The notes beneath the pieces were generated by a model that was given only the letters and a program-made list of their open reading frames with translations, made no database searches and was not told the DNA's origin. Positions 6,498-14,067 of a stretch of 16,644 nucleotides of DNA are shown here, piece by piece (position 1 is the stretch's first letter; each line of letters begins with the position of its first letter). Origin of the DNA: Bacteroides sp. GTDB lineage: Bacteria; Bacteroidota; Bacteroidia; Bacteroidales; GCA-2748055. The DNA is taken from NCBI GenBank assembly GCA_011048475.1, contig DSDZ01000396.1, positions 1 through 16,644 on the forward strand, written 5' to 3'. A program made the position numbers and the translations under genes.

Positions 6498-9270
6498 AAT
6501 TTCCCAGTTTTACGTTCCAGGACAGGGTGAATACGGGGACCCCGATCACTGAAAACGCATAACCCCTCACAAAGAAATCCTCGGACCTGAAAAAGATCGA
6601 CTGCGGGTTTTTCCTTCCCAGCAGGTTGTATACATTGAAGCTCCATGTGGAGTGCATCAGCTTTTCTGCCTTCAGGTTGCCCTCCACGGTCAGGGACAGG
6701 TCGACCCTGAAATAATCGGGCACCCTGAACTCGTTGCGGGCGTAATAATCAATATAGGCCACCTCTTTGATATAATAAAGCGATGCGGGGAAAGTGACCG
6801 GCCGTCCTGACATGAAAACAACATTCGAGGCCACAGAAAATCTCCGGTTTACATGATAGTTGGCCACCAGATTGAGGACATGGGGGCGGTCGTAATTCGA
6901 GGGATAAGGATTCCCGTGGTTAATGCTTTCGGACTCTGTGTCGCCGGCCACCAGCATTTCGGAACGGGACAGGGTATAGTTGATCCAGCCGTTCAGTCTC
7001 CCCGAAGTTTTCTGCAACATCAGCTCTGCACCGTATGCATTCTGGGATCCCTGCAGTACCTGGGTTTCAGTCAGAGGGATGTTGACAAAGTCAGCCCCGT
7101 CCCTGTATTCCACAATATCTTTTGAATACTTGTAATAAAGCTCTACGGATCCGGATACACCGATGCCTGGAAAAATATGATATGCCCCAGCCGAAAACTG
7201 GTAACCGGTTTGCGGGTCGATATGGTAATCTGATAATTTCCACTGGTCGGTGGGTGAAATGGTGACCGTGTTGCTGAGCATGAAGAGATATTGCCGCATC
7301 TGGTTGAAAGCCAGCTTAAAAGAGGTATTTTGTCCTCCCTTCATATTCATGGCGATCCTCAATTCCGGCCCCGAGTTGAACCGGACGGGGCTGAATTTCC
7401 CGAATGAAAGCGAGTCCACGATTGTGTTTTCAGTCTTTGGTTTTCCGGATTCGTACAGCATCACCGTTTCCGGTCCCAGCTTAGAATAGTAACTGTACCT
7501 GAACCCCCCGTAAAGGTTCAGCCAGGAGAGCAGGCTCATATCGTCGCTGATGAAAAAACTCCCTTCCACCCCATGTTCAAATCCAAGATCCAGCCTTTTT
7601 CTGATGGAGGACGGGCCGTATGGTTCCACCACGCCGCGGTCGAGCCTGTAATAGATCAGGTTCGAGCCGAACTCCACACTGTGCCTGATCGCCGGCACCC
7701 AGGTGAAATCGGCCAGGACCTCGTTGTGGTTTAACAGGTATTCGTGGGAATAGGCCCTGGAGATTTCGCTCTTGTCCGCATTGCGGAAACGATATGCAGA
7801 TGCGGTGGCGGTAACTTTCGAAGTAAGCGCCGGTGAGATGTTCCGGCTCCAGTTCAGAGAGCCCCCACGATTGGCATATTCATAATCGGTGAGTTCCGCG
7901 TACCTGAAATCATCGAAGCTCTGGTAATAGAAAAGCTGGAGCGTGTTTTTCTCTCCGGGCTCAAAATTCATGGATGCGGCCACATCATAGAAAAAAGCAT
8001 CGCTGTTGCTTATTTCCGGATCATCGATCCGTCTCAGGATCCAGTCAGAATAGGAGGACCGTCCGCTCACGATGAATGAAGAATGATCCTTCCGAAGAGG
8101 CCCCTCGAAAGTCAGGTGCGCGGAGACCGGACTGATCCCTGCATGGGCAGTATATATTTTGTTGTTCCCTTTCCGGGTAAGGATGTTGAAAACCGAGGAG
8201 AGCCGCCCTCCGTAATTGACGGGCACATTGCCCTTGTAAACGGAAAAGTCCCTGATGATATCCGAGTTGAATGCCGAGAAGAACCCGAAGAGATGTGAGG
8301 TATTGTATACCGGCAGCCTGTTGATGTAGAATATATTCTGGTCCACGTTCCCTCCCCTTACATTCACACCCGTTGAAGCCTCCCCAGCACTTGTGATCCC
8401 GGGGAGGAGTTTGGATATCTTGATCACATCCCGTTCACCCATGAAAACGGGAAGCTGTTTCAGGGATTTCATGCTGAAACGCTCCACCCCGATATCCGTA
8501 CTGCTGATGTCCCTGTACTGCTCTCCCAGGATCTGGACCTCGTTCAGCGCGATCACCGCAGGCCTCATCTCCAGCTTGAATTCTCCATCAGAATAAACCT
8601 CCAGTGCTGCATTCAATTTTTCCATGCCGATAAAGCTGAACTGAGCGGAATACCTTCCGGGTGCAAGTGCCATGGCCACATTTCCGTACTGGTCCGAGAT
8701 GCCCCCTTTGCCGGATTCCAGGATCACCATGGTGGCTCCTGCCACCGGCTCGCCGGTCTCCACGTGAACCAGTTTCCCTTTCACCCGGGCCACGGATCGG
8801 GAGGTCCGGGAAGAGGGATCGCCCACGGTAATCGTCCGGGTGATCTGTTCCGGGCGCGTACCCTGTATATACTGCGAGCCGTTGATACCCATGTATTCTC
8901 TTTTCGCATCAGAACTGCCCTGCAACGCCTCCACTGATAGTATTTCCGGGAGACTGGTATTGAGCCTTCGCTCAGGTAGGATGACGATGGCCGATGAAGA
9001 TACAAAACCATAATGCAGTCCAGTCCCTTTCAGCACCTCCCGGATGGCCTCCTCAGGGGTGACCGAATCTCTCCTGTAATCCACCCTTATTTCCCCGAAC
9101 CAGTCCGGCCGAAAGTACACCCGGATCCCTGTCCGTGTCTCGAACTGATCAACAAACTCATTAAAAGTCGCACGTGACAGGTCAAGGCTGAGCTTCCTGG
9201 CCGGTTCCTGGGACAGCAACCCGTTCCATATAAATAGCAACAGTATGATCGCAAGCTTACTGTGCCTCAT
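6484..9270 (-). CDS. TonB-dependent outer-membrane receptor with N-terminal STN domain
   Basis: This is a 928-residue receptor. A signal peptide ends near residue 20 (LLSQ). An STN domain at ~27-98 (LSLDLSRATFNEFVDQF to SSSAIVILPE) is followed by a carboxypeptidase-regulatory-like domain at ~162-245 (VKGKLVHVETGEPVAGAT). The plug is at ~262-370 (VNVRGGNVDQNIFYINRLPV, YKGNVPVNYGGRLSSVFNI). The rest to the C-terminus is an aromatic-rich beta barrel. Length and order are complete for the family. STN domains in FecA-type receptors signal to FecR-type anti-sigma factors, but no sigma or anti-sigma gene lies in this window. In SusC-like and related Bacteroidota proteins the domain can be present without such a partner. 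The receptor overlaps its neighbours by 14 bp on each side. No SusD homolog is present, so this is not a classical polysaccharide-utilisation locus. The substrate cannot be read from sequence. Confidence 0.92.
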   Translation of the reverse strand: MRHSKLAIILLLFIWNGLLSQEPARKLSLDLSRATFNEFVDQFETRTGIRVYFRPDWFGEIRVDYRRDSVTPEEAIREVLKGTGLHYGFVSSSAIVILPERRLNTSLPEILSVEALQGSSDAKREYMGINGSQYIQGTRPEQITRTITVGDPSSRTSRSVARVKGKLVHVETGEPVAGATMVILESGKGGISDQYGNVAMALAPGRYSAQFSFIGMEKLNAALEVYSDGEFKLEMRPAVIALNEVQILGEQYRDISSTDIGVERFSMKSLKQLPVFMGERDVIKISKLLPGITSAGEASTGVNVRGGNVDQNIFYINRLPVYNTSHLFGFFSAFNSDIIRDFSVYKGNVPVNYGGRLSSVFNILTRKGNNKIYTAHAGISPVSAHLTFEGPLRKDHSSFIVSGRSSYSDWILRRIDDPEISNSDAFFYDVAASMNFEPGEKNTLQLFYYQSFDDFRYAELTDYEYANRGGSLNWSRNISPALTSKVTATASAYRFRNADKSEISRAYSHEYLLNHNEVLADFTWVPAIRHSVEFGSNLIYYRLDRGVVEPYGPSSIRKRLDLGFEHGVEGSFFISDDMSLLSWLNLYGGFRYSYYSKLGPETVMLYESGKPKTENTIVDSLSFGKFSPVRFNSGPELRIAMNMKGGQNTSFKLAFNQMRQYLFMLSNTVTISPTDQWKLSDYHIDPQTGYQFSAGAYHIFPGIGVSGSVELYYKYSKDIVEYRDGADFVNIPLTETQVLQGSQNAYGAELMLQKTSGRLNGWINYTLSRSEMLVAGDTESESINHGNPYPSNYDRPHVLNLVANYHVNRRFSVASNVVFMSGRPVTFPASLYYIKEVAYIDYYARNEFRVPDYFRVDLSLTVEGNLKAEKLMHSTWSFNVYNLLGRKNPQSIFFRSEDFFVRGYAFSVIGVPVFTLSWNVKLGNYESN

Positions 9271-9985
9271 CTGTTATAGAATTACAATATTCCATCAGGG
9301 ATTCCATCTGACTTCCAGATGCGGTCCTCACGTTGATATGATGCTGGCGCATGAAATGCCTGATAAGCTTCTTGTTCTCCTTGTCGAATACCCGGCTGAA
9401 ACTGCGGTTGCCGCCGTAGCTGTAAAACGCATGGCCCCTCACCAGGTAAGCTTCTCTGACCGGTTCGGTAAAATAATATTCCCCTGAACCGGATGTGGCG
9501 TCCAGCCTGTATTCCTTCTTCCATGCATAATAGCATGAGATTGGGCCTTCATACACTACCTGGAAGAATTCTTCTTTCCCTTCCGGTCCCTTCATTTTTA
9601 TGAAACTGCGCCGGTCATCACTGAAAGCCTCCAGCCGGGAATTGGGTAATACCAGGCTGGAAGTCGCACCGTAGACATCTTTATATTCGAGGACCAGCAA
9701 CTGGTTATAGATATCGTACCTGATCGCCTGATCCTTAAAAACATTTCCCCCGATATGCAGGATAGTCTTCCGCGGGGATGACTCCAGGAACGGATCCCCA
9801 TCTGACCGCCTGTAAGGATAATAGTATTTCTCACCGTTGACCAGGCGGGGATCATTCCCGTATTTCTGATCGTACTGTTCCAGCTGTGCGGCAAGGGAAC
9901 GGTCCTGAGACCAGAGCGGCTGTAGCCCTGAAAAGCATATGGCTGCTACAAGGCACGGCATCCATATTTCCGGATTGATCCTCAT
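9257..9985 (-). CDS. Secreted protein of unknown function, co-encoded with TonB receptor
   Basis: I do not recognise a named family with certainty. The 242-residue product has a signal peptide (hydrophobic stretch to about residue 26, cleavage near LWSQ) and no further membrane segment. The mature part is rich in Tyr and charged residues. It includes YYYPYRRSDGDP, a beta-like middle (ILHIGGNVFKDQAIRYDIYN), and a C-terminal basic helix-like segment ending VRTASGSQMESLMEYCNSI. The middle and C-terminal pattern recalls small uncharacterised periplasmic proteins common in Bacteroidota genomes, but I cannot name a Pfam family. The stop lies inside the receptor gene (14-bp overlap), so it is very likely co-translated with the receptor. 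It is preceded by a 50-bp AT-rich gap that may hold a promoter. I infer a periplasmic or outer-membrane accessory of the same system. Confidence 0.75.
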   Translation of the reverse strand: MRINPEIWMPCLVAAICFSGLQPLWSQDRSLAAQLEQYDQKYGNDPRLVNGEKYYYPYRRSDGDPFLESSPRKTILHIGGNVFKDQAIRYDIYNQLLVLEYKDVYGATSSLVLPNSRLEAFSDDRRSFIKMKGPEGKEEFFQVVYEGPISCYYAWKKEYRLDATSGSGEYYFTEPVREAYLVRGHAFYSYGGNRSFSRVFDKENKKLIRHFMRQHHINVRTASGSQMESLMEYCNSITDEAQ

Positions 9986-10010
9986 CCCATACCCGTGTTA
10001 TAGAAAGTTT

Positions 10011-10018
10011 CGAATTTA
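10011..10018 (-). promoter_or_regulatory. Possible -7 element (TAAATTCG) upstream of the secreted-protein/receptor genes
   Basis: On the minus strand the gap between the DUF4249-B stop and the next start contains TAAATTCG, one mismatch from the Bacteroidota -7 consensus TANNTTTG, 25 nt before the ATG at 9985. It lies in the most AT-rich patch of this locus and abuts a perfect palindrome, TTTAATTAAA (10015-10024). The nearest TTG upstream (minus strand, 10033-10035) is only 14 nt away, too close for a good -33 element. This could equally be an intra-operon spacer. Confidence 0.25.
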
Positions 10019-10035
10019 ATTAAAAAACATTCCAA

Positions 10036-11196
10036 TTACCAGAATTCCGGTCTGATGTGCGTGCTGTTCTTTAAGAGCCTGCAATCCACACAAAGTAATT
10101 TTACAACGCCGCATTTTGTCACACCGTCAATATTGGTGCAGGCATAAACCTCGTCAGGAGAAAGCCTGTACCCCGGACCCGGGATCCGCACCTCACAGTA
10201 ATCCGGATCCCGGCTTGTGTCGATTCCCTCCACATACTGCGCGAAGACACGCGTTTCGGCCATTCCCGACATGCTGAAATAACCCAGCACCACCTCATCC
10301 TCATCCCGGATATTGCATATGTTGGATTGTAAGATGGCCGGCTGCCGGTCAAAAAACGTCCCCGACTCACGGGAGGTATTTTTCAGCTCGTCCCAGTAAT
10401 TGAAAGCCTCCTCGCTTAACGAATATTGCCTTACAAGGAGGCTGTATTTCCAGTGCAGCTTTTGTTCCGCGGGGATATTGGGTACGAAGTTGAGCTGTTT
10501 CCGGATATAGCTTCCCTTTTCAAGATTGGCAAGGGAGAGGGTCGATATGTCAGGGGTCTGATTCGTGATCCAGCATATCCTGCACCTGCTTGTTTCCGGG
10601 AGCGAGCCGGATCTGTCACTGACGTTGTACAGGGGCGGATTGTGGAATTCGTATGTTTCCACCATGTCCCACCGCAGGTACCGGTATGCATCACTGTCAT
10701 AGGTGAAGTCGCAGTAGAAACGGATCCCCAATCCGTCCCGTGAACCGTTCTCCTCAGCGTCGGGATCGGACTCCACCCGGAAGTAGACTGAATCGATCTC
10801 CGGCACGGGTCGCAGCATCTCAAAATCGGACTCATATTCATTGCCCTCCGGCGTGATCACATGCAGCCTGAAGGACATGCCCGTCTGCAGGAAATCCCCG
10901 TCCAGCAGGCTGGTATATTTCCCGTTCCCGGCATCCGAAAATTCCTGGTTGGCCCCGTCATCCCTGACCAGTACTGCGTAGCAGCCCTGAACCGGTTCAT
11001 ATTTGGGTACCCGCAGGGTGGTGGACCGGCTGATCTCTATTTGCTGCATGCCCGGCTTGTCAGTCAGGTGGGCATTGATGACCAGGATGCCGGTTTTCAG
11101 GACTTCCTCCTCGGGATCATAGCGTTCCACACAGCCTCTCAGGATCAGAAGTATCAGGATAAAACTAACCAGACATGTGATTTGTCCCTTCTGCAT
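10036..11196 (-). CDS. DUF4249 family outer-membrane lipoprotein (paralog B)
   Basis: This 386-residue predicted lipoprotein begins at the ATG at 11196. The frame is open further upstream, but that part is antisense to plsC and encodes no signal peptide. From 11196 the protein opens with a hydrophobic segment and a lipobox LRGC, Cys22. It is paralogous to the product of 5322-6497 along its whole length. Shared blocks include CVERY, GILV(V/I)NAHLT, YESEF/YESDF, IDSVY, ETYEFHNPP, YSLLVRQ, a Cys in NIC, and a terminal C-x-D-C-R-L ... P-(D/E)-FW. Its CxxC pair is Cys369/Cys372. It is the first gene of the minus-strand group, 50 bp ahead of the secreted-protein gene. It has no receptor gene of its own upstream, because plsC diverges there, so it probably serves the same receptor as paralog A. 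The function of the family is unknown. Confidence 0.86.
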   Translation of the reverse strand: MQKGQITCLVSFILILLILRGCVERYDPEEEVLKTGILVINAHLTDKPGMQQIEISRSTTLRVPKYEPVQGCYAVLVRDDGANQEFSDAGNGKYTSLLDGDFLQTGMSFRLHVITPEGNEYESDFEMLRPVPEIDSVYFRVESDPDAEENGSRDGLGIRFYCDFTYDSDAYRYLRWDMVETYEFHNPPLYNVSDRSGSLPETSRCRICWITNQTPDISTLSLANLEKGSYIRKQLNFVPNIPAEQKLHWKYSLLVRQYSLSEEAFNYWDELKNTSRESGTFFDRQPAILQSNICNIRDEDEVVLGYFSMSGMAETRVFAQYVEGIDTSRDPDYCEVRIPGPGYRLSPDEVYACTNIDGVTKCGVVKLLCVDCRLLKNSTHIRPEFW

Positions 11197-11241
11197 CTTT
11201 CTTCTGCCTTCGCTTCGCGGCAATGTCTGAAATAACATGCC

Positions 11242-11249
11242 CGAATTTA
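11242..11249 (-). promoter_or_regulatory. Possible -7 element (TAAATTCG) for the minus-strand operon
   Basis: Within the 114-bp divergent region (11197-11310) the minus strand carries TAAATTCG, 45 nt before the DUF4249-B start and one mismatch from TANNTTTG. The same octamer occurs before the start at 9985. Upstream TTG motifs on this strand are 5 and 25 nt away, neither at ideal -33 spacing, so support is modest. Confidence 0.3.
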
Positions 11250-11283
11250 TAAAACAAATAGGACATGGTTCATCCAATCTTTG

Positions 11284-11291
11284 TATTTTCG
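11284..11291 (+). promoter_or_regulatory. Possible -7 element (TATTTTCG) of plsC
   Basis: TATTTTCG lies 19 nt before the chosen plsC ATG and is one mismatch from the Bacteroidota -7 consensus TANNTTTG. It would give a very short 5' leader, which is common in this phylum. No convincing TTG at -33 is visible upstream. The TTG at 11281, which could be read as a start codon, is better explained as part of this promoter. Confidence 0.4.
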
Positions 11292-11310
11292 GTCTGTCAA
11301 TCACAGTTCG

Positions 11311-12057
11311 ATGAGCCGCGGTTTCCTGAAGGTTTATTCTGCCATTACCTGGGTTACGATGGTGATCACCTCCCTCATCATCACGCCTTTTTTCCTGCTG
11401 GTGTGGATCTTTACCTTCTGGTGGGACAGGCGGCGGGTGGCGGCCCACTTCATGGGGACCTTTTGGGCATGGCATTACCAGTCGCTCGTGCCCTTCTGGA
11501 AACTGCACCTGGAGGGCAGGGACAAGATCCCCTGGAAACGCCCGGTGGTGCTGGTCTCCAACCATCGTTCACTCGTGGACATCCTGGCCCTCTATAAGCT
11601 GCGGAGGCCTTTTAAATGGACCTCTAAAGCGGAGAATTTCAGGCTCCCTTTCGTCGGCATGGTGCTTTCCCTGACCAAATCGGTGAGGATCCGCCGCGGA
11701 TCGGCACGCGCCGGACTGCAGTTCCTCTCCCGCGCAGAGGAGGAGATGAGAAAGGGCTCCTCCATCCTGATTTTCCCGGAAGGAACACGCACAAGGACCG
11801 GGACCATGCGGACGTTTATGGACGGAGCCTTTGTCCTTGCTAAGAAAACGGGGAGCGGGATCATCCCCATCGTTCACACCGGAACCGAGAATACCTTTGA
11901 CAGCGGGTCATGGGTACTGAAGGGAAGGGCGGATATTTTTATCCGGGTACTCGACGAGATCACCCCGGAGGAGGTAAAGCAAACGGAGCTGAAAGATCTC
12001 ATGGAAAAGACCAGGCAGATCATGGAGAGGGGACTGGCGGAACTGGAACGGGACTGA
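11311..12057 (+). CDS. plsC: 1-acyl-sn-glycerol-3-phosphate acyltransferase (PlsC-like)
   Basis: This 248-residue membrane enzyme is expected to acylate lysophosphatidic acid to phosphatidic acid at the inner membrane, the second acylation of phospholipid synthesis. The catalytic NHx4D motif is NHRSLVD (84-90, His85 and Asp90). The glycerol-phosphate-binding motif FPEGTRTR is at 155-162, at the usual spacing. A hydrophobic segment at ~8-30 (MVITSLIITPFFLLVWIF) anchors the N-terminus. I chose the ATG at 11311 over the in-frame TTG at 11281, because the latter overlaps a likely promoter element and the ATG gives the standard N-terminus. The gene diverges from the DUF4249 operon and ends 108 bp before parE. 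Some family members acylate other lysolipids or ornithine lipids, so the exact acceptor is inferred. Confidence 0.9.
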   Translation: MSRGFLKVYSAITWVTMVITSLIITPFFLLVWIFTFWWDRRRVAAHFMGTFWAWHYQSLVPFWKLHLEGRDKIPWKRPVVLVSNHRSLVDILALYKLRRPFKWTSKAENFRLPFVGMVLSLTKSVRIRRGSARAGLQFLSRAEEEMRKGSSILIFPEGTRTRTGTMRTFMDGAFVLAKKTGSGIIPIVHTGTENTFDSGSWVLKGRADIFIRVLDEITPEEVKQTELKDLMEKTRQIMERGLAELERD

Positions 12058-12113
12058 CCCCCCATGATTTCAACCGTCTCTCAAAACCGTGGTGTTGAAA
12101 AATTGAATGGTGC

Positions 12114-12156
12114 AGCCCCCATTCTTTTGGTTATATTTGTGCTGCCATTGGGGGCT
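12114..12156. repeat. 8-bp perfect inverted repeat flanking the parE promoter element
   Basis: AGCCCCCA (12114-12121) and TGGGGGCT (12149-12156) are perfect inverted copies separated by 27 nt. The spacer contains the TATATTTG element. The right arm would fall at or just after the predicted transcription start, so it could be a repressor operator or part of a 5' leader. The loop is too long and lacks a U-tract for a typical intrinsic terminator of plsC. Confidence 0.4.
12132..12139 (+). promoter_or_regulatory. parE -7 promoter element (TATATTTG)
   Basis: TATATTTG is a perfect match to the Bacteroidota -7 consensus TANNTTTG and lies 26 nt upstream of the parE ATG. The nearest upstream TTG at 12103-12105 is 26 nt away, somewhat further than the usual -33 spacing, so the upstream half is weak. 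An inverted repeat (12114-12156) brackets the element. Confidence 0.5.
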
Positions 12157-12165
12157 TACAGAGAG

Positions 12166-14013
12166 ATGGATATGACAGCGATTTATTCGGAAGAGACGAT
12201 CCGGACACTTGACTGGAGGGAACATATCAGAAAGCGTCCGGGAATGTATATCGGGAAGCTGGGCGACGGTTCTTCACCGGATGACGGGATCTACCTCCTG
12301 CTCAAGGAGGTCATTGACAATTCCATAGATGAGTACATGATGGGATTCGGGAAGACCATCGAGGTGAGCATTAATGAGCACAGGGTGACCATCCGCGACT
12401 ACGGGCGCGGGATCCCCCTGGGGAAGGTGGTGGATGTGGCCTCCAAAATGAACACAGGGGCCAAGTATGACTCCAAGGTCTTTAAAAAGTCCGTCGGTCT
12501 GAACGGCGTGGGGATCAAGGCGGTCAACGCCCTTTCCTCCCGCTTCACCATCGAATCTTTCAGGGATGGCAAGGTCAAAACCGCCGATTTCAGTGAAGGC
12601 AACCTGCTGAAGAACCATCCCCAGAAAAACGATCCCGGCAAAAACGGGACCCTGATCACCTTTGAGCCCGATCCAACCATGTTCGGGAAGTTCAACTTCA
12701 TGAACGAGTATGTGGAGGCGATGCTCCGCAACTATACCTACCTGAACACCGGTCTGACCATCATTTACAACGGGGAGAAATTCTCTTCAAAGAACGGTTT
12801 GCTGGATCTGCTGGAAGAGAATATGAGCGGCGAAGGCCTGTATCCCATCATCCATCTGAAGAACGGGGAAATCGAAGTGGCCATCACCCACGGCAAACAA
12901 TACGGGGAGGAGTACTTCAGCTTTGTGAACGGACAGCATACCACACAGGGCGGAACCCACCAGATCGCATTCAAGGAGGCTCTGGTCAGGACGATCAGGG
13001 ATTTCTTCAGGAAAGACTTCGATGCATCCGATATCCGGACCTCCATCATTGCCGCCATCAGCATCAAGGTGGAGGAGCCCGTGTTCGAATCTCAGACCAA
13101 AACCAAACTGGGATCGAAGGACATCGCTCCGGGCGGCCCTTCCGTAAGGAATTTCATCATGAATTTCCTTACTTCCAAACTGGATGATTACTTGCATAAA
13201 CACGGTGAAACCGCCCACATCCTGCTCAGAAAGATCCAGGAATCGGAAAAGGAGCGGAAAGCGATCTCCGGGATCAAGAAACTGGCCAGGGAGCGGGCCC
13301 GGAAAGCCAATTTCCATAACAAGAAACTGAGGGACTGCCGCATTCATTACAACGGAAAGGATGAACGGAAGAATGAGAGCACCCTGTTCATCACCGAGGG
13401 CGATTCGGCATCGGGATCCATCACAAAGTCGAGGGATGTGAATACCCAGGCGGTCTTCAGTCTTCGCGGCAAACCGTTGAATTCGTTCGGGCTGACAAAA
13501 AAAGTGGTCTACGAGAACGAAGAATTCAATCTGCTCCAGGCGGCCCTGAATATCGAGGACGGGCTGGACGGACTGCGTTACAAAAATGTGGTCGTTGCCA
13601 CGGATGCGGATGTGGACGGAATGCATATCAGGCTGCTTTTGCTTACCTTTTTCCTCCAGTTCTTCCCCAATCTGGTGCGGAACGGACATCTCTATATCCT
13701 CCAGACCCCGCTGTTCAGGGTCAGGAACAAGAAGGAAACCATCTACTGTTACTCCGAGGAAGAAAAAGCGGCCGCGCTGAGATCCCTGGGACAGAATGCG
13801 GAGATCACGCGATTCAAGGGACTGGGAGAGATTTCTCCCGACGAATTCAAACATTTCATCGGTCCCGATATCCGCCTGCAGCCGGTCCGCCTGAAAAAGG
13901 ATGATGATCTGCACGACATCCTGAGCTTTTACATGGGTAAAAATTCTCCCCAGAGACAGGATTTTATCATCGACAGGCTGCGGGTGGAAGAAGATCCGGT
14001 GGAAGTAGCCTGA
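12166..14013 (+). CDS. parE: DNA topoisomerase IV subunit B (ParE)
   Basis: This is the 615-residue ATPase subunit of topoisomerase IV, which decatenates replicated chromosomes together with ParC. The GHKL ATPase motifs are EVIDNSIDE (Glu48, Asn52), DYGRGIP (78-84, Asp78) and GLNGVG (111-116). The transducer region holds the QTKTKL loop. The TOPRIM domain shows EGDSA (411-415, catalytic Glu411) and the metal-binding DADVDG (480-485), followed by KGLGE (551-555). I chose the ATG at 12166; the open frame from 12064 runs through the promoter and gives a non-family N-terminus, and the ATG at 12172 is a close alternative. It is assigned to ParE rather than GyrB because of its short length, the overall Bacteroidota ParE pattern, and the ParC-type gene 54 bp downstream. 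Both genes very likely share one transcript. Confidence 0.92.
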   Translation: MDMTAIYSEETIRTLDWREHIRKRPGMYIGKLGDGSSPDDGIYLLLKEVIDNSIDEYMMGFGKTIEVSINEHRVTIRDYGRGIPLGKVVDVASKMNTGAKYDSKVFKKSVGLNGVGIKAVNALSSRFTIESFRDGKVKTADFSEGNLLKNHPQKNDPGKNGTLITFEPDPTMFGKFNFMNEYVEAMLRNYTYLNTGLTIIYNGEKFSSKNGLLDLLEENMSGEGLYPIIHLKNGEIEVAITHGKQYGEEYFSFVNGQHTTQGGTHQIAFKEALVRTIRDFFRKDFDASDIRTSIIAAISIKVEEPVFESQTKTKLGSKDIAPGGPSVRNFIMNFLTSKLDDYLHKHGETAHILLRKIQESEKERKAISGIKKLARERARKANFHNKKLRDCRIHYNGKDERKNESTLFITEGDSASGSITKSRDVNTQAVFSLRGKPLNSFGLTKKVVYENEEFNLLQAALNIEDGLDGLRYKNVVVATDADVDGMHIRLLLLTFFLQFFPNLVRNGHLYILQTPLFRVRNKKETIYCYSEEEKAAALRSLGQNAEITRFKGLGEISPDEFKHFIGPDIRLQPVRLKKDDDLHDILSFYMGKNSPQRQDFIIDRLRVEEDPVEVA

Positions 14014-14067
14014 TCCACAGTGACGAACCGCTCAATAAGAGATTTTAAAGGATCATCGCAGAAATAA

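Noticed and set aside
6484..9270. Identical 14-bp overlaps at both ends of the receptor gene (6484-6497 and 9257-9270)
   Set aside because: The overlap sequences differ and share no motif beyond the start codon, so the equal length looks coincidental.
10015..10024. Palindrome TTTAATTAAA as an operator
   Set aside because: A 10-bp AT-only palindrome is easily produced by chance in an AT-rich spacer, and no second copy was seen before other genes.
11281..11310. TTG start for plsC
   Set aside because: It overlaps a likely -7 promoter element, and the ATG at 11311 gives the normal membrane-anchored N-terminus.
11197..11565. Upstream extension of DUF4249-B
   Set aside because: It is antisense to plsC and its promoter, and would bury the signal peptide and lipobox inside the protein.
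12064..12165. Upstream start for parE
   Set aside because: The extension crosses the TATATTTG promoter and the inverted repeat and has no ParE similarity.
12787..13914. 375-codon open frame on the minus strand
   Set aside because: It is antisense to the TOPRIM and transducer regions of parE, which are clearly coding. No motif or signal peptide supports it.
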